From contig OX578282.1 of the NCBI GenBank assembly GCA_951217055.1, positions 15,067,877 to 15,131,876 of the forward strand: a DNA stretch of 64,000 nt. Direction: 5' to 3'. The notes under the pieces are model-generated. The model ran no database searches, had not been told where the DNA came from, and saw nothing but the letters and a program-made list of their open reading frames with translations. Made by a program: the position numbers and the translations under genes. This document shows positions 1 through 11,416 of this stretch, piece after piece (the first letter of the stretch is position 1; every line of letters starts with the position of its first letter). Origin of the DNA: Gerris lacustris (Eukaryota; Arthropoda; Insecta; Hemiptera; Gerridae).

Positions 1-498
1 TATTCTATCTTGGGACACACTGTATATGTGTATGTATGTATGTATATAAATAAAACAATCTCAGGAATCGCATATAAGACAGACACATAAACACTTCATG
101 GCGGACATGATTATTTTATAATAAATAATTACCTATTATATTATTTTTTAACAGTTTAGCTATTTTTAAAAATATGATTTTATTGTCCTCATTTCTTATT
201 AATATATCAAATCACGTGAGCTTCAATATTACGTTACCATTTAACACTAGGAAATACTTGGAAATCATCTTTATCGGTTGAAGTTGATTGATCATCTGAA
301 CTAGATCTTCCGTAGTCATTAATCGTTATTTAACACTATCTATAACGTTAGAGGTTGGTTATAAAACGGTTCTAAAACATAACTCATGTAAGGAGAGATG
401 AGATCTTATAGTAATATGCTTTATAATTTCTCAATGGGTATTTTTCATTTTCTATAACGACATTATCAGTCAATGTGTTATTCTTGGTAAATATCCAT

Positions 499-503
<5 letters not shown>
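1..503. other. AT-rich unassigned DNA
   Basis: No ORF with coding character, RNA gene or repeat family is recognised. A short impure TATG tract lies near positions 27-50. Confidence 0.5.

Positions 504-592
<89 letters not shown>
504..592. repeat. (TA)n microsatellite
   Basis: An almost pure TA dinucleotide run of about 89 bp, visible directly. Open frames across it translate as Tyr-Ile repeats and are not genes. Confidence 0.97.
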
Positions 593-594
<2 letters not shown>

Positions 595-1254
595 CATTAT
601 ATGTGTTATATATACCATTATATGTGTGTACAGTGTATGTATATAAATTCATAATAGTGAATCCTTCTGGATTTATTCTGTGTATTTCCCCAATTTCTTT
701 GACTGCTATTTCCAAAATGTATTATTTTTGTCTCTTTTTCCGCACTATGAATATATTTGTTAACTCTTGTTTTTAATGTATTTGAACATCTAGTTCAAAC
801 GTGTTGGTTTGTTTATGCGAACCAGTTGTCATTGCTTGCATAGAGATAGGTTTTTATACGTAAGTTTTTAGTCATCAAGAGCTCTCTCTTAATTCGTGGC
901 AATTTACTGAAGCGTGTCGGCGTCATCTGTCGCTCTCTGACTTCCGTAAGTTTAAATTAGCGTCTATTTTGTTTATAAATTTGTTTAGGCTCGTAGATCT
1001 AACTTTGTGCCATCAGAATCTTATTACAGTTTTCAATAATTCTCTTATTTGTTTGGTATTAATTATTTTTTAAATCAATACACGAGACGAGAAGAAATTA
1101 TTTCAAAAAATTCAACAAGCGGGCAATATTATTAAAAATGTCGAAAATACCTTCCTGAGAATGTGAGGCGCCACTTAATATATAGACTAAGAAAGTGTAT
1201 TGAGGTAAACGATGGACACTTTCAACACCTGTTCAAGTAAATTTAAAAAAAATA

Positions 1255-1257
<3 letters not shown>
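593..1257. other. Unassigned AT-rich DNA
   Basis: Unique-looking sequence between two TA microsatellites. I see no coding exon, RNA gene or terminal repeat. Confidence 0.45.

Positions 1258-1337
<80 letters not shown>
1258..1337. repeat. (TA)n microsatellite
   Basis: A near-pure TA run of about 80 bp. The open frame at 1212-1409 exists only because of it. Confidence 0.97.
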
Positions 1338-1346
<9 letters not shown>

Positions 1347-1940
1347 TATATATATTTTGTATTTTTGAATTATTGGTTTGATTTTTTTCCTCGGTATTTT
1401 TACTTTTAAAGACGAATATTTCGCAAACGGCTTGAAATATCGAGTCTATTTTAAACGTGGAAATAATGACTCTTCGCTAGTTTGTAGTCGAAACATTCCC
1501 AGCTTTACAGGTTAAAAAGAATATGCAGGATTTAATTCATCACGAAGTACGTAGCATGCGCCCTCTAGGAACTAAGTTCAATTCAAACTAGTAGTGGATT
1601 CGAATTTCTCACCTTCATAAACCCATCTACTTTAATTTTCAATTGTATATGCACAACTGTTTTTTTTTAAATTAATGATACTTGTAATTTTTTGAAAATT
1701 AAGTTTCATTTTTTACACACTGTATCTTTTTAATGACTTATCATTTACCAACACATATAATGACAATCTTCTTATTTTTATCTCTAGTGTCACCTGTTGC
1801 TCTATGCAGGATAATTTATGGGTCACCCTGTATATTGTTAGATTTAAATTTGGTCTCCATCATGTATATGAGAATGTTTCGATCGAGTTTATCGTATACC
1901 GATTTTGTTTTAATTTCAGCTTGTTCACTCACAGTTTCAC
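1338..1940. other. Unassigned DNA
   Basis: Nothing supportable was found. A short open frame at 1733-1993 (+) runs into the MITE that starts at 1944 and matches no family I know. Confidence 0.4.
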
Positions 1941-1943
1941 TTA

Positions 1944-2512
1944 AGCCTTGTTCGCACTTGGCAAGTAATTTAGTTGAGTGGCGAGTAGATTAGTAACTAA
2001 ACGTGTCTGAACGGCAACATTTTAGTCAAGTAATTAAGTCACTTACTAAACTACTTGACTAAATACTCAATTTATTTCACTCCATTTTTTTCGGGCTAGT
2101 AGAAATAGGTATCCTTACGTTGAATTTGTGACTCTACTTTCATTAACAGAAAATTAACGCAATTTTCAGTCATTCTCAAATTTCCGAAGATCTTCTAATG
2201 CTAATTATTTGAGAAAAGAAGTAGTACCTCCTAATTCATCCCTTCTCTGGATCCATTTTCGTATCCAAATTTGTTTTTGCTTTTGACATACAAATTTCTT
2301 CATCAACTTAATCTATAATAGACATTGCAATAAGCTTTATTAGCGTATTTACTTTGTTGCGTTGCCTGTCCATCTTGCAAATACTCTAGCTACTAATGTA
2401 CTGGACAGTTTAGTAAAGTGCAAACGCGAACTATTTTTGGTGAGTTGCTGCTAGCTGAGTTACTAAATTACTCACCACTCGACTAAATTACTTGTCTAGT
2501 ACGAATAAGGCT
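1944..2512. mobile_element. Harbinger-like MITE with TTA target duplication
   Basis: The ends form imperfect terminal inverted repeats of about 50 bp. The left starts AGCCTTGTTCGCACTTGGC and the complement of the right starts AGCCTTATTCGTACTAGAC. TTA flanks both ends (1941-1943 and 2513-2515). A 3-bp TWA target duplication with such ends is typical of PIF/Harbinger elements. There is no transposase ORF, so it is non-autonomous. The superfamily is inferred from the target site and end style only. Confidence 0.72.
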
Positions 2513-2793
2513 TTAGGAGTAAATTCCTCAATTCATTTTAGAAAACTCTTACTTAAGCCAGGGCTCCATTGGCAGTAACCTACTGATTTATGAGTTGTAT
2601 AATTTACTGCATATTTTCTGCCGTAAAACAGGGTGGCTACATTTACTGTTTTTAAACAACTGCTTCACACATGCAGTTAGTTGCGTGAAGTGAATTTTCA
2701 GGGTCACAACGATTTCGGTCACATCATAAATTAAAATGGCACAGCCATCCTTTATTGGTCATTCAGAGAAGATTGTGGATACATTCACTATTA
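2513..2793. other. Spacer between two MITEs
   Basis: No feature assigned. It contains an odd run of ACTGC/GCAGT words (around 2570-2680) that may be the edge of an older element. Confidence 0.35.
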
Positions 2794-3248
2794 AGTTGGC
2801 CATACAGCTTACGGTAAACCTGTGCAGGTAATCTGTACAGGTGAACTGTTGCGTGTGTGTTATCATAACTGTGCAGTTATGTCATAACTTGATAGCACAC
2901 ACGCTCCTTTTTACCTGCACAGGTTACTTGCATAGTTTTACCTGCACAGGTTACTTGTGTATTTTTACCTTCACAGGTTACTTGTATAGTTTTACCTGCA
3001 TAGGTTACTTGTATAGGTTTACCTGCGTAGATTTGTTGCATAGTTTTACCTGCACAGGTTACTTGTATAGTTTTACCTGCATAGGTTACTTGTATATGTT
3101 TATCTGCGCAGATTTGTTGCATAGTTTTACCTGCACAGGTTATACTTGTATATTTTTACCTGCACAGGTTACGTGTATATTTTTACCTTCACAGGTTACT
3201 TGTTTAGGTTTACCTGTCAGGTATTTCCGCAACTTGTATGGCCGGCTC
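2794..3248. mobile_element. TIR element with a 27-bp minisatellite interior
   Basis: The left end begins AGTTGGCCATACAGCTTACG and the complement of the right end begins AGCCGGCCATACAAGTTGCG, giving inverted ends of about 35 bp. Flanks are TTA on the left and CTA on the right, so a decayed TWA duplication is possible. Between the ends lie a hairpin (about 2850-2905) and a 27-bp tandem array. No coding capacity. Harbinger-like affiliation is an inference. Confidence 0.55.
2909..3220. repeat. 27-bp minisatellite, about 11.5 copies
   Basis: Unit close to TTACCTGCACAGGTTACTTG plus TATAGTT. It contains the palindrome ACCTGCACAGGT. The 27-bp (9-codon) period keeps frames open on both strands (2841-3251 plus, 2877-3122 minus), which explains those repetitive ORFs without any gene. 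Confidence 0.93.
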
Positions 3249-3448
3249 TAGCAAATGGTCTAATGCCAGGTACAGTTCACCGACTTCGGTGATTTTCTTT
3301 TAAGCTTCAAATTTTTTATTCATATTCTTGTAATTTTTGTCCTGAGGGTTTTAGTGAACCAGATATTTTTCAACTCCAATCATTGTATCCTCACTGTCAA
3401 GCTCCAAGATCTCCATATTCAAGATCATATTCGTTGTTAAACTCAGCC

Positions 3449-3563
3449 TATGGAGTCCAGGGCAGTGTTTTACTGTGGAACTGACCTATTTTCGGCATTA
3501 CGACCTTGATATTGCTTTCCTCTTTCGTACTGCCAAAGTAAAATACTGCCCATGTAGCCGCAT
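3449..3563. repeat. Short inverted-repeat (MITE-like) element
   Basis: Positions 3449-3482 are complementary, with mismatches, to 3524-3563. The shared core is GGGCAGTGTTTTACTGTGG against GGGCAGTATTTTACTTTGG. This is a palindrome with a loop of about 40 bp. It also makes the 127-codon open frame at 3475-3858 unlikely to be a gene. Confidence 0.45.
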
Positions 3564-3998
3564 TCGAGGAAAATCGTGCTTCCCAATTCCAAGCAGTATT
3601 ACAGTGCTCATAAAAGCAGTAAATAACGGTCAGCGGAGCTCTAGCTTACCTGGAATATTTCGCACATTACAATCCAAGTATAAGTTTACTTCAGTGTTTT
3701 TATTAAAAAGGTTTCGACGTCTTTCAAACCTAGATTTAATTTTATTTTGTAAACTTAGGTTTAAGAAAGAGGCTCTTTCAACCTCTTTGATTAATTTTCG
3801 TTCTCATTTGAACACGAATGTTAGGAAATTATGTTCTACCTCGCGAGAACCTGAATAAAATATTGAAGGACGCTGAGATTGCAGAAACAATAACTGTAGA
3901 GGATTGATTGTTTTGTTTATTAGCAACATGATTGTTTTGTCGACCACAAAATGTTAACCACAGCAAGTTACGTCGAATGTTTTCAATAATATCTATAC

Positions 3999-4696
3999 CA
4001 GGTGTGGGAAAATGCGGCTCTTCGTTGATTTACCTGCGGCACTCATTACAAATATATATCTATTTTAGTTTTGAAATTTTTTAAAGTTCGAAATCAACAT
4101 TTTCATATTTTGTAAACCGATTTATTTGTGTTATAATTGAAGATAGATTTCCAATTTTTGAAAAATGGCTTAGAAATTTGTGTTATTACTTATTAGAGGC
4201 GATGAAGGTTCAGGCATTGGAAATGCTGCACAAATCTACTTCTAGTAACTCGTGCCACAATCAAAATATCCACACTTAAAGAAAGCTGCTTGCAGTTTAA
4301 TTTCAATTTTTGGTTCAACATATTGCTATGAATCTTTGTACTCCTCAATGAAGTTCATGAAGTAACAACGTCGTTCTTTGTTGACCAATCATCATCAAAC
4401 AGAATTGCTGCTGATGTATTTAACTAATTTTACGGTTTTTTCCCTATAGATTTGACCGAAGTTCTTCGCTCAGTTAATTTTATTTTAATTATTAAATTGT
4501 CGAAATAATTATTTGCAATGTCTTTCTCTTAATTTTATTTTCTTTTGTTTACTTTTACATAGCACTTACGACTTGAGTAGAATAAGAAAATATATTAATT
4601 AAATTAAATTTTCATTAATGTATCAAGTATGTAATTATTGTGGTATGGCTCTTTATCATAAATGGCTCTCATTGATATCATGTGCGCCCACCCCTG
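3999..4696 (+). mobile_element. hAT transposon relic with 8-bp target duplication
   Basis: The element begins CAGGTGTGGG and ends CCCACCCCTG, so it has short hAT-type inverted ends. It is flanked on both sides by the identical 8-mer ATCTATAC (3991-3998 and 4697-4704), the target length typical of hAT elements. Length is 698 bp, so it is a deleted copy. A decayed transposase C-terminus lies inside in the same orientation. Confidence 0.88.
4270..4431 (+). pseudogene. hAT transposase C-terminal fragment
   Basis: One frame reads PHLKKAACSLISIFGSTYCY followed by ESLYSSMKFMK, then a stop, then QRRSLLTNHHQTELLL. This resembles the C-terminal dimerisation region of ZBED/SCAND3-type hAT transposases, in which a pattern like FGSTYxCExxFSxMKxIK is followed by R(S/N)xLTxxH. 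The in-frame stop after MKFMK and the missing N-terminal DDE domain make it non-functional. Its position inside an 8-bp-flanked hAT element supports the call. The family match is from memory of the motif and was not searched. Confidence 0.75.
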
Positions 4697-4704
4697 ATCT
4701 ATAC

Positions 4705-5229
4705 TTTAGTGCCTTAGTGTTTAATCCAGTAATATGGATATCGGAATCAGATTTTCTGCTTTGTGAAAATATGCTTCATTTGAATAAAATCTTTACCTTT
4801 ATTAATGAACTACATTGCAAATGCAGTATGAATTTTTACACGATATTCTAGTGTGTTATATTTGAACTAAAAGGTTTTACGGAGTTGTTGGAAAAAGGAC
4901 GACGTGCTAGGGTTCCCCTCTGAAAGTCTACAGACAAAATTGAATTATACTTACCATAAAGCAATAAAGCCTGTAGTCGTAGTCCTTGTAAAATAACATA
5001 CACAATTCACTCTTTTATTTTATAATCCAATGAAATACGATGTAATATTCAACGAAAGGGAGTCAAATGAAATCGTGCTTCTGATGTCGGAGAAATTTAA
5101 TTTATTTTTTTAAAAGTACTTCACACAAAAAGGAATATTAAATTTGGTTAATTTTTATTTTTTATTTATTTATATAGAAGTTTATAAAGTATTAACCAAT
5201 ATTTTAATAAGAAATTCGTGCTTACTAGT
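4705..5229. other. Unassigned DNA
   Basis: Nothing supportable was found between the hAT relic and the 21-bp minisatellite. Confidence 0.4.
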
Positions 5230-5565
5230 CGTTTATACCAATATTTTGTTTTTTGTACTGATATTTTGTTTGTTTCTACGTATATTTCGTTTGTTTCTAC
5301 GTATATTTCGTTTATTTCTACCGATATATTGTTTGTTTCTACGTACATTTCGTTTGCTTCTACCGATATTTCGTTTGTTTCTACCGATATTTCGTTTGTT
5401 TCTACCGATATTTCGTTTGTTTCTACCGATATTTCGTTTGTTTCTACCGATAATTTCGTGTGTTTCTACCGATATTTCGTTAGTTTCTACCGATATTTCG
5501 TTTGTTTCTACCGATATTTCGTCTTTTTTCTACCAATATTTCGTTTGTTTCTACCGATATTTTGA
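5230..5565. repeat. 21-bp minisatellite, about 16 copies
   Basis: Unit TTCTACCGATATTTCGTTTG plus T, with early copies variant (TACGTATATTTCG). The 7-codon period keeps frames open in both directions (5144-5611, 5218-5565, 5166-5348), and those ORFs should not be read as genes. Confidence 0.95.
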
Positions 5566-6077
5566 GGAACTTAATCCTAACTTGTATTGCTTCCGAGCTT
5601 ATCGAAGGTGAGGGTAAACATCAGAGACAAATATGATTAGTTTTTCAGAACGAATCATTTTTATGTCTCATAACCACAATATAAAATAATAACACACTTA
5701 ACCACAATATAATAATGATATAGGTTGATTTTATTATAATTTCAACAAATATCTGAATTGGAAATTTCCTTCTTGCTAAAGTATTGTCTATTTTCCCATC
5801 CAAAAGCAATGCTTATTGACACATAAGTAAAGCAAAGCTCTAAAAAAAGTTTATTCTGGAAAAATCTGTCATCATATATCATGTATGTTCCCTCCGCATT
5901 TTCCGGTTAAAGAATTCTAACTTTTAATTTCACGCTTTTTTAACCTTTAGTGCAAGTAATACGCCTACGCTTGATTGAATCACCTCCCCAGCAACCTCCA
6001 CCTGGGGTTTTTATCGCGATAAAACTTAATATAAAAGAACAGACATGCATTAATATTTGTTGGTATAAATTCTTTAG
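5566..6077. other. Spacer with a foldback-arm tip
   Basis: Positions 5579-5612 match the tip of the foldback family (TTGCTTCCGAGCTTATCGAA). The rest is unassigned. Confidence 0.4.
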
Positions 6078-6370
6078 TTTCTCATATAGAGAGGAAGGAA
6101 ATATAATAATAACATATAAGGAGGAAAATTCAATTTTGTGGTTTTGATGGATTTCCACGTTTTGAGGTGTTATTAAAATAAATTTTAATAAATTCTTTCT
6201 GTGCAAACGCCTAAACCTAAGATCCTAAACTACTAGACTGATTTTGACGAAATTTGGCATAGTTGCAGAAAAGTCATACCCGAGGTGAAATTGGGAAATT
6301 AATTTAAGCTCCAAATTTGGGGGCGCTACCCCCCAAAACCTCGTGAATAAAAAAACATTGATTTTTATTT
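6078..6370 (+). mobile_element. Fragment of the TTTCTCATATA dispersed family, head part
   Basis: It starts near TTTCTCATATAGAGAGGAAG. It then follows the copies at 30065-30652 and 34941-35523 through the landmarks GATTTTGACGAAATTTGGCA, a stretch close to TCATACCCGAGGTGAAATTG, and CTCCAAATTTGGGGGCGCTA. It stops at about 6350. The same family occurs at least five times in the window. Confidence 0.6.
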
Positions 6371-6380
6371 TAGATTTATT

Positions 6381-6990
6381 GCTTCCGAGCTTACCGAAGG
6401 CAACGGAAGCATTGTGCTCACTTTTATGAACGAAAAACTTTCATGTCTCCGATTTTAAAAATTCCGAGACAGAAATCCGTTTCAGACATTTTTGGTCTCG
6501 TGTCTGACTGTCTGTCGGTCTGTGTGTGAGCGAATCCTGAAACGTCCGACGATAACTTGAGTAAATATCGTTAGATTTTGATGAAATTTGGTAGACATGT
6601 TCATTTTACCAATGCCCAGGGCGAGTTCGTTGGACAACGTTATCCGTTCAAGCGTTCACGTCCAGCGCTCGCGTAAACCTGAACTTCAAATTTAAAATTG
6701 GAATTTTAGGTCGGGAAAAAATCAAACTTCATCTATTCAATGAGACAAACATTTTTTACAAATACAATTTTTTAGTATAACCAACAGCGACACCGCTATG
6801 AAGTGTTAAAGATCCCTAAAAACTATTAATATAGTTTTTACACAATATAACAATAAAGTAATATAACGTTAATATAACACTAAAGTAATATAACAATAAA
6901 GTACAGGATATGATGCGAGGAAGCCGTGTGCCACACTAATTGGCAGTCTATTTTTTGGTCAATTAATATTAAAAATGTTTATTTTTATTT
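6381..6990 (+). mobile_element. Solo arm of the GCTTCCGAGCTTACC foldback family
   Basis: The tip reads GCTTCCGAGCTTACCGAAGG followed by CAACGGAAGC. Next come a GTCTCCG...CAGAAATCCGTTTCAGAC block and a TGTCTGTCGGTCTG tract. The inner end is the landmark GTGTGCCACACTAATTGGCA. It matches the arms of the 20836-22630 structure, but no partner arm in opposite orientation is seen nearby. Confidence 0.7.
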
Positions 6991-7826
6991 TTAACGTATT
7001 CACTTCGAATTTGTTATCACTACTGTAAGATCATTTGTAAGAAAGCAAGGTATTTAATAACGTTAAATAACTTCTAACAAAAAATTGTATTTCACTATTG
7101 TATTTTTTCAGAACATGCCTCGATGAATTGTTTTTTATTAATACGGGTCTGTATTGAAAATTTATCTGATTTGTCAAAATAATATTAAATTAAAGGAAAC
7201 GATTTTTTATTTCAAACTAACTTTGTTTTAAATATATATGATTCAAAGATAATTGTTAATGGCTGTTAAAGTTTAAACTATAAATGTCGCTTGGGTTTTG
7301 TTGATATATCCACCCACGTATTGTTTAGAGTCACGTCAGTTTTCGCTTAAGTGTTTTTTTGTATTCTTTATTGTTCTTTTATTTATGATTTTTTGCTCTC
7401 TGTTTAGAATCAGTGAGAGTTTGCTTTGTTATGATTTTGCACTGGGAGAGTACTCAGGCAACTAATTACAAATGCAAATGTAAGTGCATACTTAACCTGT
7501 TGCTCTCGTATCGTCTCTTACTTTTTAATGGCTTTATTAATTGTGACGTCATTTCGCGGCTGAATAAGTTACGCTTCGTGGTTCGAGGCAGCACTTAAAG
7601 TGCTTAACCTAAAAAATTTGTTAACTACAATTAGTAGTTAAACAATTTTTTGTTAATTTAATTGTTTAACTAATTGGTCTCGATTGTAAATTGTTAAATT
7701 TAATTTTAACATGATAAAATATTTAATAAGGTAGGTAAACTTCCTGCTATTAATATTTCAGGGATTTCAATTATGATTGGAACAGACTTGATATCGTTTT
7801 AATATTAAAATATTTATTTGTTATTA
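6991..7826. other. Unassigned DNA
   Basis: No gene or repeat family assigned. A short inverted repeat around 7618-7660 (TTAACTACAATTAGTAGTTAA) is the only structure seen. Confidence 0.4.
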
Positions 7827-7975
7827 GCTGAACACCCGTACTTTGCTACGGAGTGGGTTATTTTTAATTTGATGGGGTTTATAATCTACCATCAAGAAAC
7901 ATTTAAATTATTTTACTAAGCGAGAATATCTATAGATTATATCCCTTTGTGTATCATATAAATTACTTCTCCTGG
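7827..7975 (+). repeat. Dispersed repeat end, ACCCGTACTTTGCTACGG type
   Basis: It begins with GCTGAACACCCGTACTTTGC. It is similar, in inverted orientation, to 34500-34616 through a shared block near CTACCATCAAGAAACATTTA and AAGCGAGAATATCTA. Ends of this style are common at the edges of non-LTR or SINE-like repeats in arthropods (recollection, not tested). Confidence 0.5.
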
Positions 7976-8428
7976 GAGGGGAATAGAACCCGGCCTCATT
8001 CCGTCCACGTTTAAAGAATTTTTCTCAAAACTAGTTTTTCCCGGAAAAACGGCTATAATATTGTTAGATTTGTATTTTGGTAAATGGGATACATTTTAGA
8101 ATTTTTTAATCAAAATCGACGGAACCGTTTTCGAGAAATAATTGTTTGACACGTTTTTTCAGAGGTAGCGCCCCCAAATTTGGAGCTAAAATTTATTTCT
8201 CGATTTCTCCTCGGGGTATGATTTTTCAACATGTATCCCTTTCGTCAAAATCGACCCAGTAGTTTAGGCTCCAGGCGTCTGCACAGGCAGATGACTGACA
8301 GACATTTTTTAAAAACCATTTTGAAGGGTTACACAGCTCAAAATCACATAAAAATGTGTAAATCCAACAAAATTTCAAAATCGATTTTTTTGCGCCATCA
8401 CAATACTTTCTCTTTATATGAGAAAGTT
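7976..8428 (-). mobile_element. TTTCTCATATA family, minus-strand copy
   Basis: Read on the minus strand it starts with AACTTTCTCATATAAAGAGA. It then carries the landmarks GCCTGGAGCCTAAACTACTG, TTAGCTCCAAATTTGGGGGC and a GGTTCTATTCCC box at about 7980-7992. It is truncated relative to 30065-30652. The ORF at 8231-8749 crosses this copy and the next and is not a gene. Confidence 0.65.
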
Positions 8429-8847
8429 ATAAATTGGTTAAACATATCATACTACTTCAATTTAAGCATCAATACATTTATACTGGTTTTTATGTCTCGA
8501 TTCGTATTTAAATGGACTTCATTTAAGAATTTTGAATCAAAATCGTCGGAACCGTTTTCGAGAAATGATTTTTATACACATTTTTTTCAGTTTTTGGGGT
8601 GTTGCGCCCCTAAATTTGGAGCTAAAGTTTATTTCTTGATTCCGCCTCGGGGTATGTTTTTTCTGAATATTTACACCAAGTTTCGTCAAAATCGGCCCAG
8701 TATTTTAGTTAATCACCCGTCTGTTCAGACGACAAATAGTTTTTTTTAAATACCTCTTTTTTGGGTTCATGGGACCTCAAAATGTGCAAATCCATCAAAA
8801 TCGAATTTTTATGCCATCCCTATACTTTCTTTTTATATGAGAAAGTA
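8429..8847 (-). mobile_element. TTTCTCATATA family, second minus-strand copy
   Basis: Minus-strand start TACTTTCTCATATAAAAAGA at 8847. It shares GAACCGTTTTCGAGAAATGA and the AAATTTGGAGCTAAA block with its neighbour. Positions 8437-8493 also resemble 25503-25578 (CAACTTAAGCATCAATACAT), so part of this junction is itself dispersed. Confidence 0.6.
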
Positions 8848-9061
8848 AAAATCAAAAATACAATATAAACAACTGTAATACTTTTTTTGTATCTGAATTT
8901 GAATCCAGAAATAGTGTTCACCGTGTACTCTAGCCGTTCCTTAAATCTTCTGTGTTAAGTTATTCTTAAAAAATTTCCGACACTTTTCCTATCTTCGGCA
9001 AGTGTTTTCCATTTGTTACATTTGGCGGGAGAGATTGAGAGGCTCTTAACAATATTTGCTA
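8848..9061. other. Unassigned spacer
   Basis: No assignable feature between two repeat elements. Confidence 0.4.
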
Positions 9062-10130
9062 TTTTTACTGGTCTTATATTACTTTGCTTTGTAAGTTTCA
9101 TCGCACATTTCCTTTTCCTTAATTTTGAACCACTTCCCGTGATTCAATCTTCCCCAAATTTTGTACATAGATACAACTAAGGTGAAGAATACAGAAACCA
9201 AAAAAAAAAAAATAAAAATAAAAATGGCGTCAAATTTATTTGCTTTTTAAGTTTCATCGCACACTATTACCCCAATTTTGAACCACTTACCGTCATTCAA
9301 TCTTCCCCAAATTTTGCACATAGATACAACTAAGGTGAAGAATACAGAAACAAAAAAAAAATAAATAAAAATAAAAATGGCGTCAAATTTATTTGCTTTT
9401 TAAGTTTCATCGCACACTATTACCCCAATTTTGAACCACTTACCGTCATTCAATCTTCCCCAAATTTTGCACATAGATACAACTAAGGTGAAGAATACAG
9501 AAACAAAAAAAACAAAAAAAAAAAAACAAAATGGCGTCAGATTTATTTGCTTTTTAAGTTTCATCGCACACCTAATACCCCAATTTTAAACCACTTACCG
9601 TCATTCAATCTTCCCCAAATTTTGCACATAGATACAACTAAGGTAAAGAATACAGAAACCAAAAAAAATAAAAACAAAAACAAAATGGCGTCAAATTTAT
9701 TTGCTTTTTAAGTTTCATCGCACACCTATTACCCCAATTTTGAACCACTTACCGTCATTCAATCTTCCCTAAATTTTGCACATAGATACAACTAAGGTGA
9801 AGAATACAGAAACCAAAAAAAAAAAAAAAAAAAAAAAAAATGGCGTCAAATTTATTTGCTTTTTAAGTTTCATCGCACACCTATTACCCCAATTTTGAAC
9901 CACTTACCGTCATTCAATCTTCCCCAAATTTTGCACATGGCGTCAAATTTATTTGCTTTTTAAGTTTCATCGTACACCTATTACCCCAATTTTGAACCAC
10001 TTCCCGTCATTTTATCTTCCCCAAATTTTGCACATAGATACAACTAAGGTGAAGAATACAGAAACCAAAAAAAAAAAAAGTTAGAAAATAAGACCAGTTT
10101 TGAAAAATGGCATTTTTATATTAATTATTT
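9062..10130 (+). mobile_element. Dispersed element with seven internal tandem units (copy 1)
   Basis: The left end TTTTACTGGTCTTATATTAC and the right end (AATAAGACCAGTTTTGAAAA, then a stretch to ATTAATTATTT) are both shared with 30886-31266. ACTGGTCTTAT at the left is the complement of ATAAGACCAGT near the right, so the ends are partly inverted. The interior is about seven head-to-tail units of roughly 155 bp starting TTTCATCGCACA (9101, 9253, 9405, 9559, 9713, 9869, 9965); the last step is only about 96 bp. Units are separated by A-rich tracts. No ORF. Superfamily unknown. Confidence 0.75.
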
Positions 10131-11410
10131 CAGTTTGTATCAAACGAAGTTCCATTGTAATTTTTAAACCTGATAAGAGCAACATCCTCTTTTATCAATA
10201 TCTTGTTTTGGTTCGATTATAAGTTCATGTTTTGGCGGTGCTTTTTGCTTACTTAATGTCAGCTAAATAGTATGGTAGTATTCGATGTCTGGCTTTTTGT
10301 TAATGTATATCTTTAATTGATAACCGGCCTAAGCTTTGTATATTAACTTCACCCGAAGGTAATATTTCGATGATGATATTTATTACTTCTTAAATTAAGG
10401 ATAAATTTCTTTTTGCCTTTTACTTTTAATGTGGGAATATTTGAACGTTTATTCGATCGATATCATATTACGAGGTCAAGCCGTCGCTATCTCAAATCCT
10501 AATTATATATTTTTTTTCTTTCGATATCTAAGTTGAAAATCTGTCCGGGTTTTACATTCGACCATCACTTCGTAGTTAAATGTGTCAGTAGGTATTGATT
10601 AGGGAGAAAATGAGCTGGAGTTAGTTTAAAGAACTCTTTGGACTCCCAAACTATCTAGTTTCTGGACTCTTGCCAACTATAAAAGTTGTTTCTATTTCTT
10701 TTCTCCCAGATAATTAAAAACCTTTGTTTATTTTACCCCTTTTGAATGCCAGGGCGAAAAAACAATATGATTTAAACTTTCGCTTTTTTTGAGAAAAAGA
10801 AAAAAAAAAAATAAAGGAATGTGATGGAATCCAGGTTAATATGTAAATTGATACTTTTACTTTTAAAACGAACTTATTTTTTCCCCGCCGTATTAATTAA
10901 TAGCATCTAACTTCAAACAATGCACACGCTTAAGTGGGCAATTAAAATTACCAACTTTTTAAGGAGCTTATATGAATAAAACCTCAAACACAAATTAATT
11001 AGTCTTATCACAGAAACAAAATGTTTCTGCCAATTTATGTGGCACATAGTGTTCTCAAATCCTATTATTAGACGAATGATTAAATAAGAATTGGATCTGT
11101 TTCGATTCCCTGTAGCGGCACATTTATTTTTGTGTGAAGCAAATTTGCGCAGACGGAAAAAATAATATGGGACCATCTATGGGGCTATTTTCGACAAACC
11201 ATCATTTTTTTTTTTAAATTGTATGATTGCTTTTGAAGGTATGTGATTATAAAAACAATTTATGTTTAAATGCGCAAGAGGATGCAATGTGCGCTTAAGA
11301 TTGGAATTTATATGGGACTAAATGAGGACTAATTATTACCCCTCCAAATTTAATCAAAATACCAACTTTTCTAGGATTTCTACCTTTTTTTTTTCTTTTT
11401 TTTCGGAGAC
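10131..11410. other. Long unassigned stretch
   Basis: Nothing recognised. A small minus-strand open frame at 10913-11176 has no family resemblance and ordinary AT-rich composition. Confidence 0.4.
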
Positions 11411-11416
11411 TTTAAG

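Noticed and set aside
1..60. Telomere-like or centromere-box motifs near tandem repeats
   Set aside because: No TTAGG-type repeat and no convincing CENP-B-box match was seen anywhere in the window.
2841..3251. Repetitive ORFs on both strands over the 27-bp minisatellite
   Set aside because: A period divisible by three keeps frames open; composition and the surrounding TIRs indicate a mobile element interior.
3475..3858. 127-codon ORF (+)
   Set aside because: It overlaps a short palindromic element, has AT-rich codons and no recognised motif.
5144..5611. Three overlapping ORFs over the 21-bp minisatellite
   Set aside because: Same cause: 21 = 7 x 3. Sense and antisense frames are open together.
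8231..8749. 172-codon ORF (+)
   Set aside because: It runs antisense across two copies of the TTTCTCATATA repeat family.
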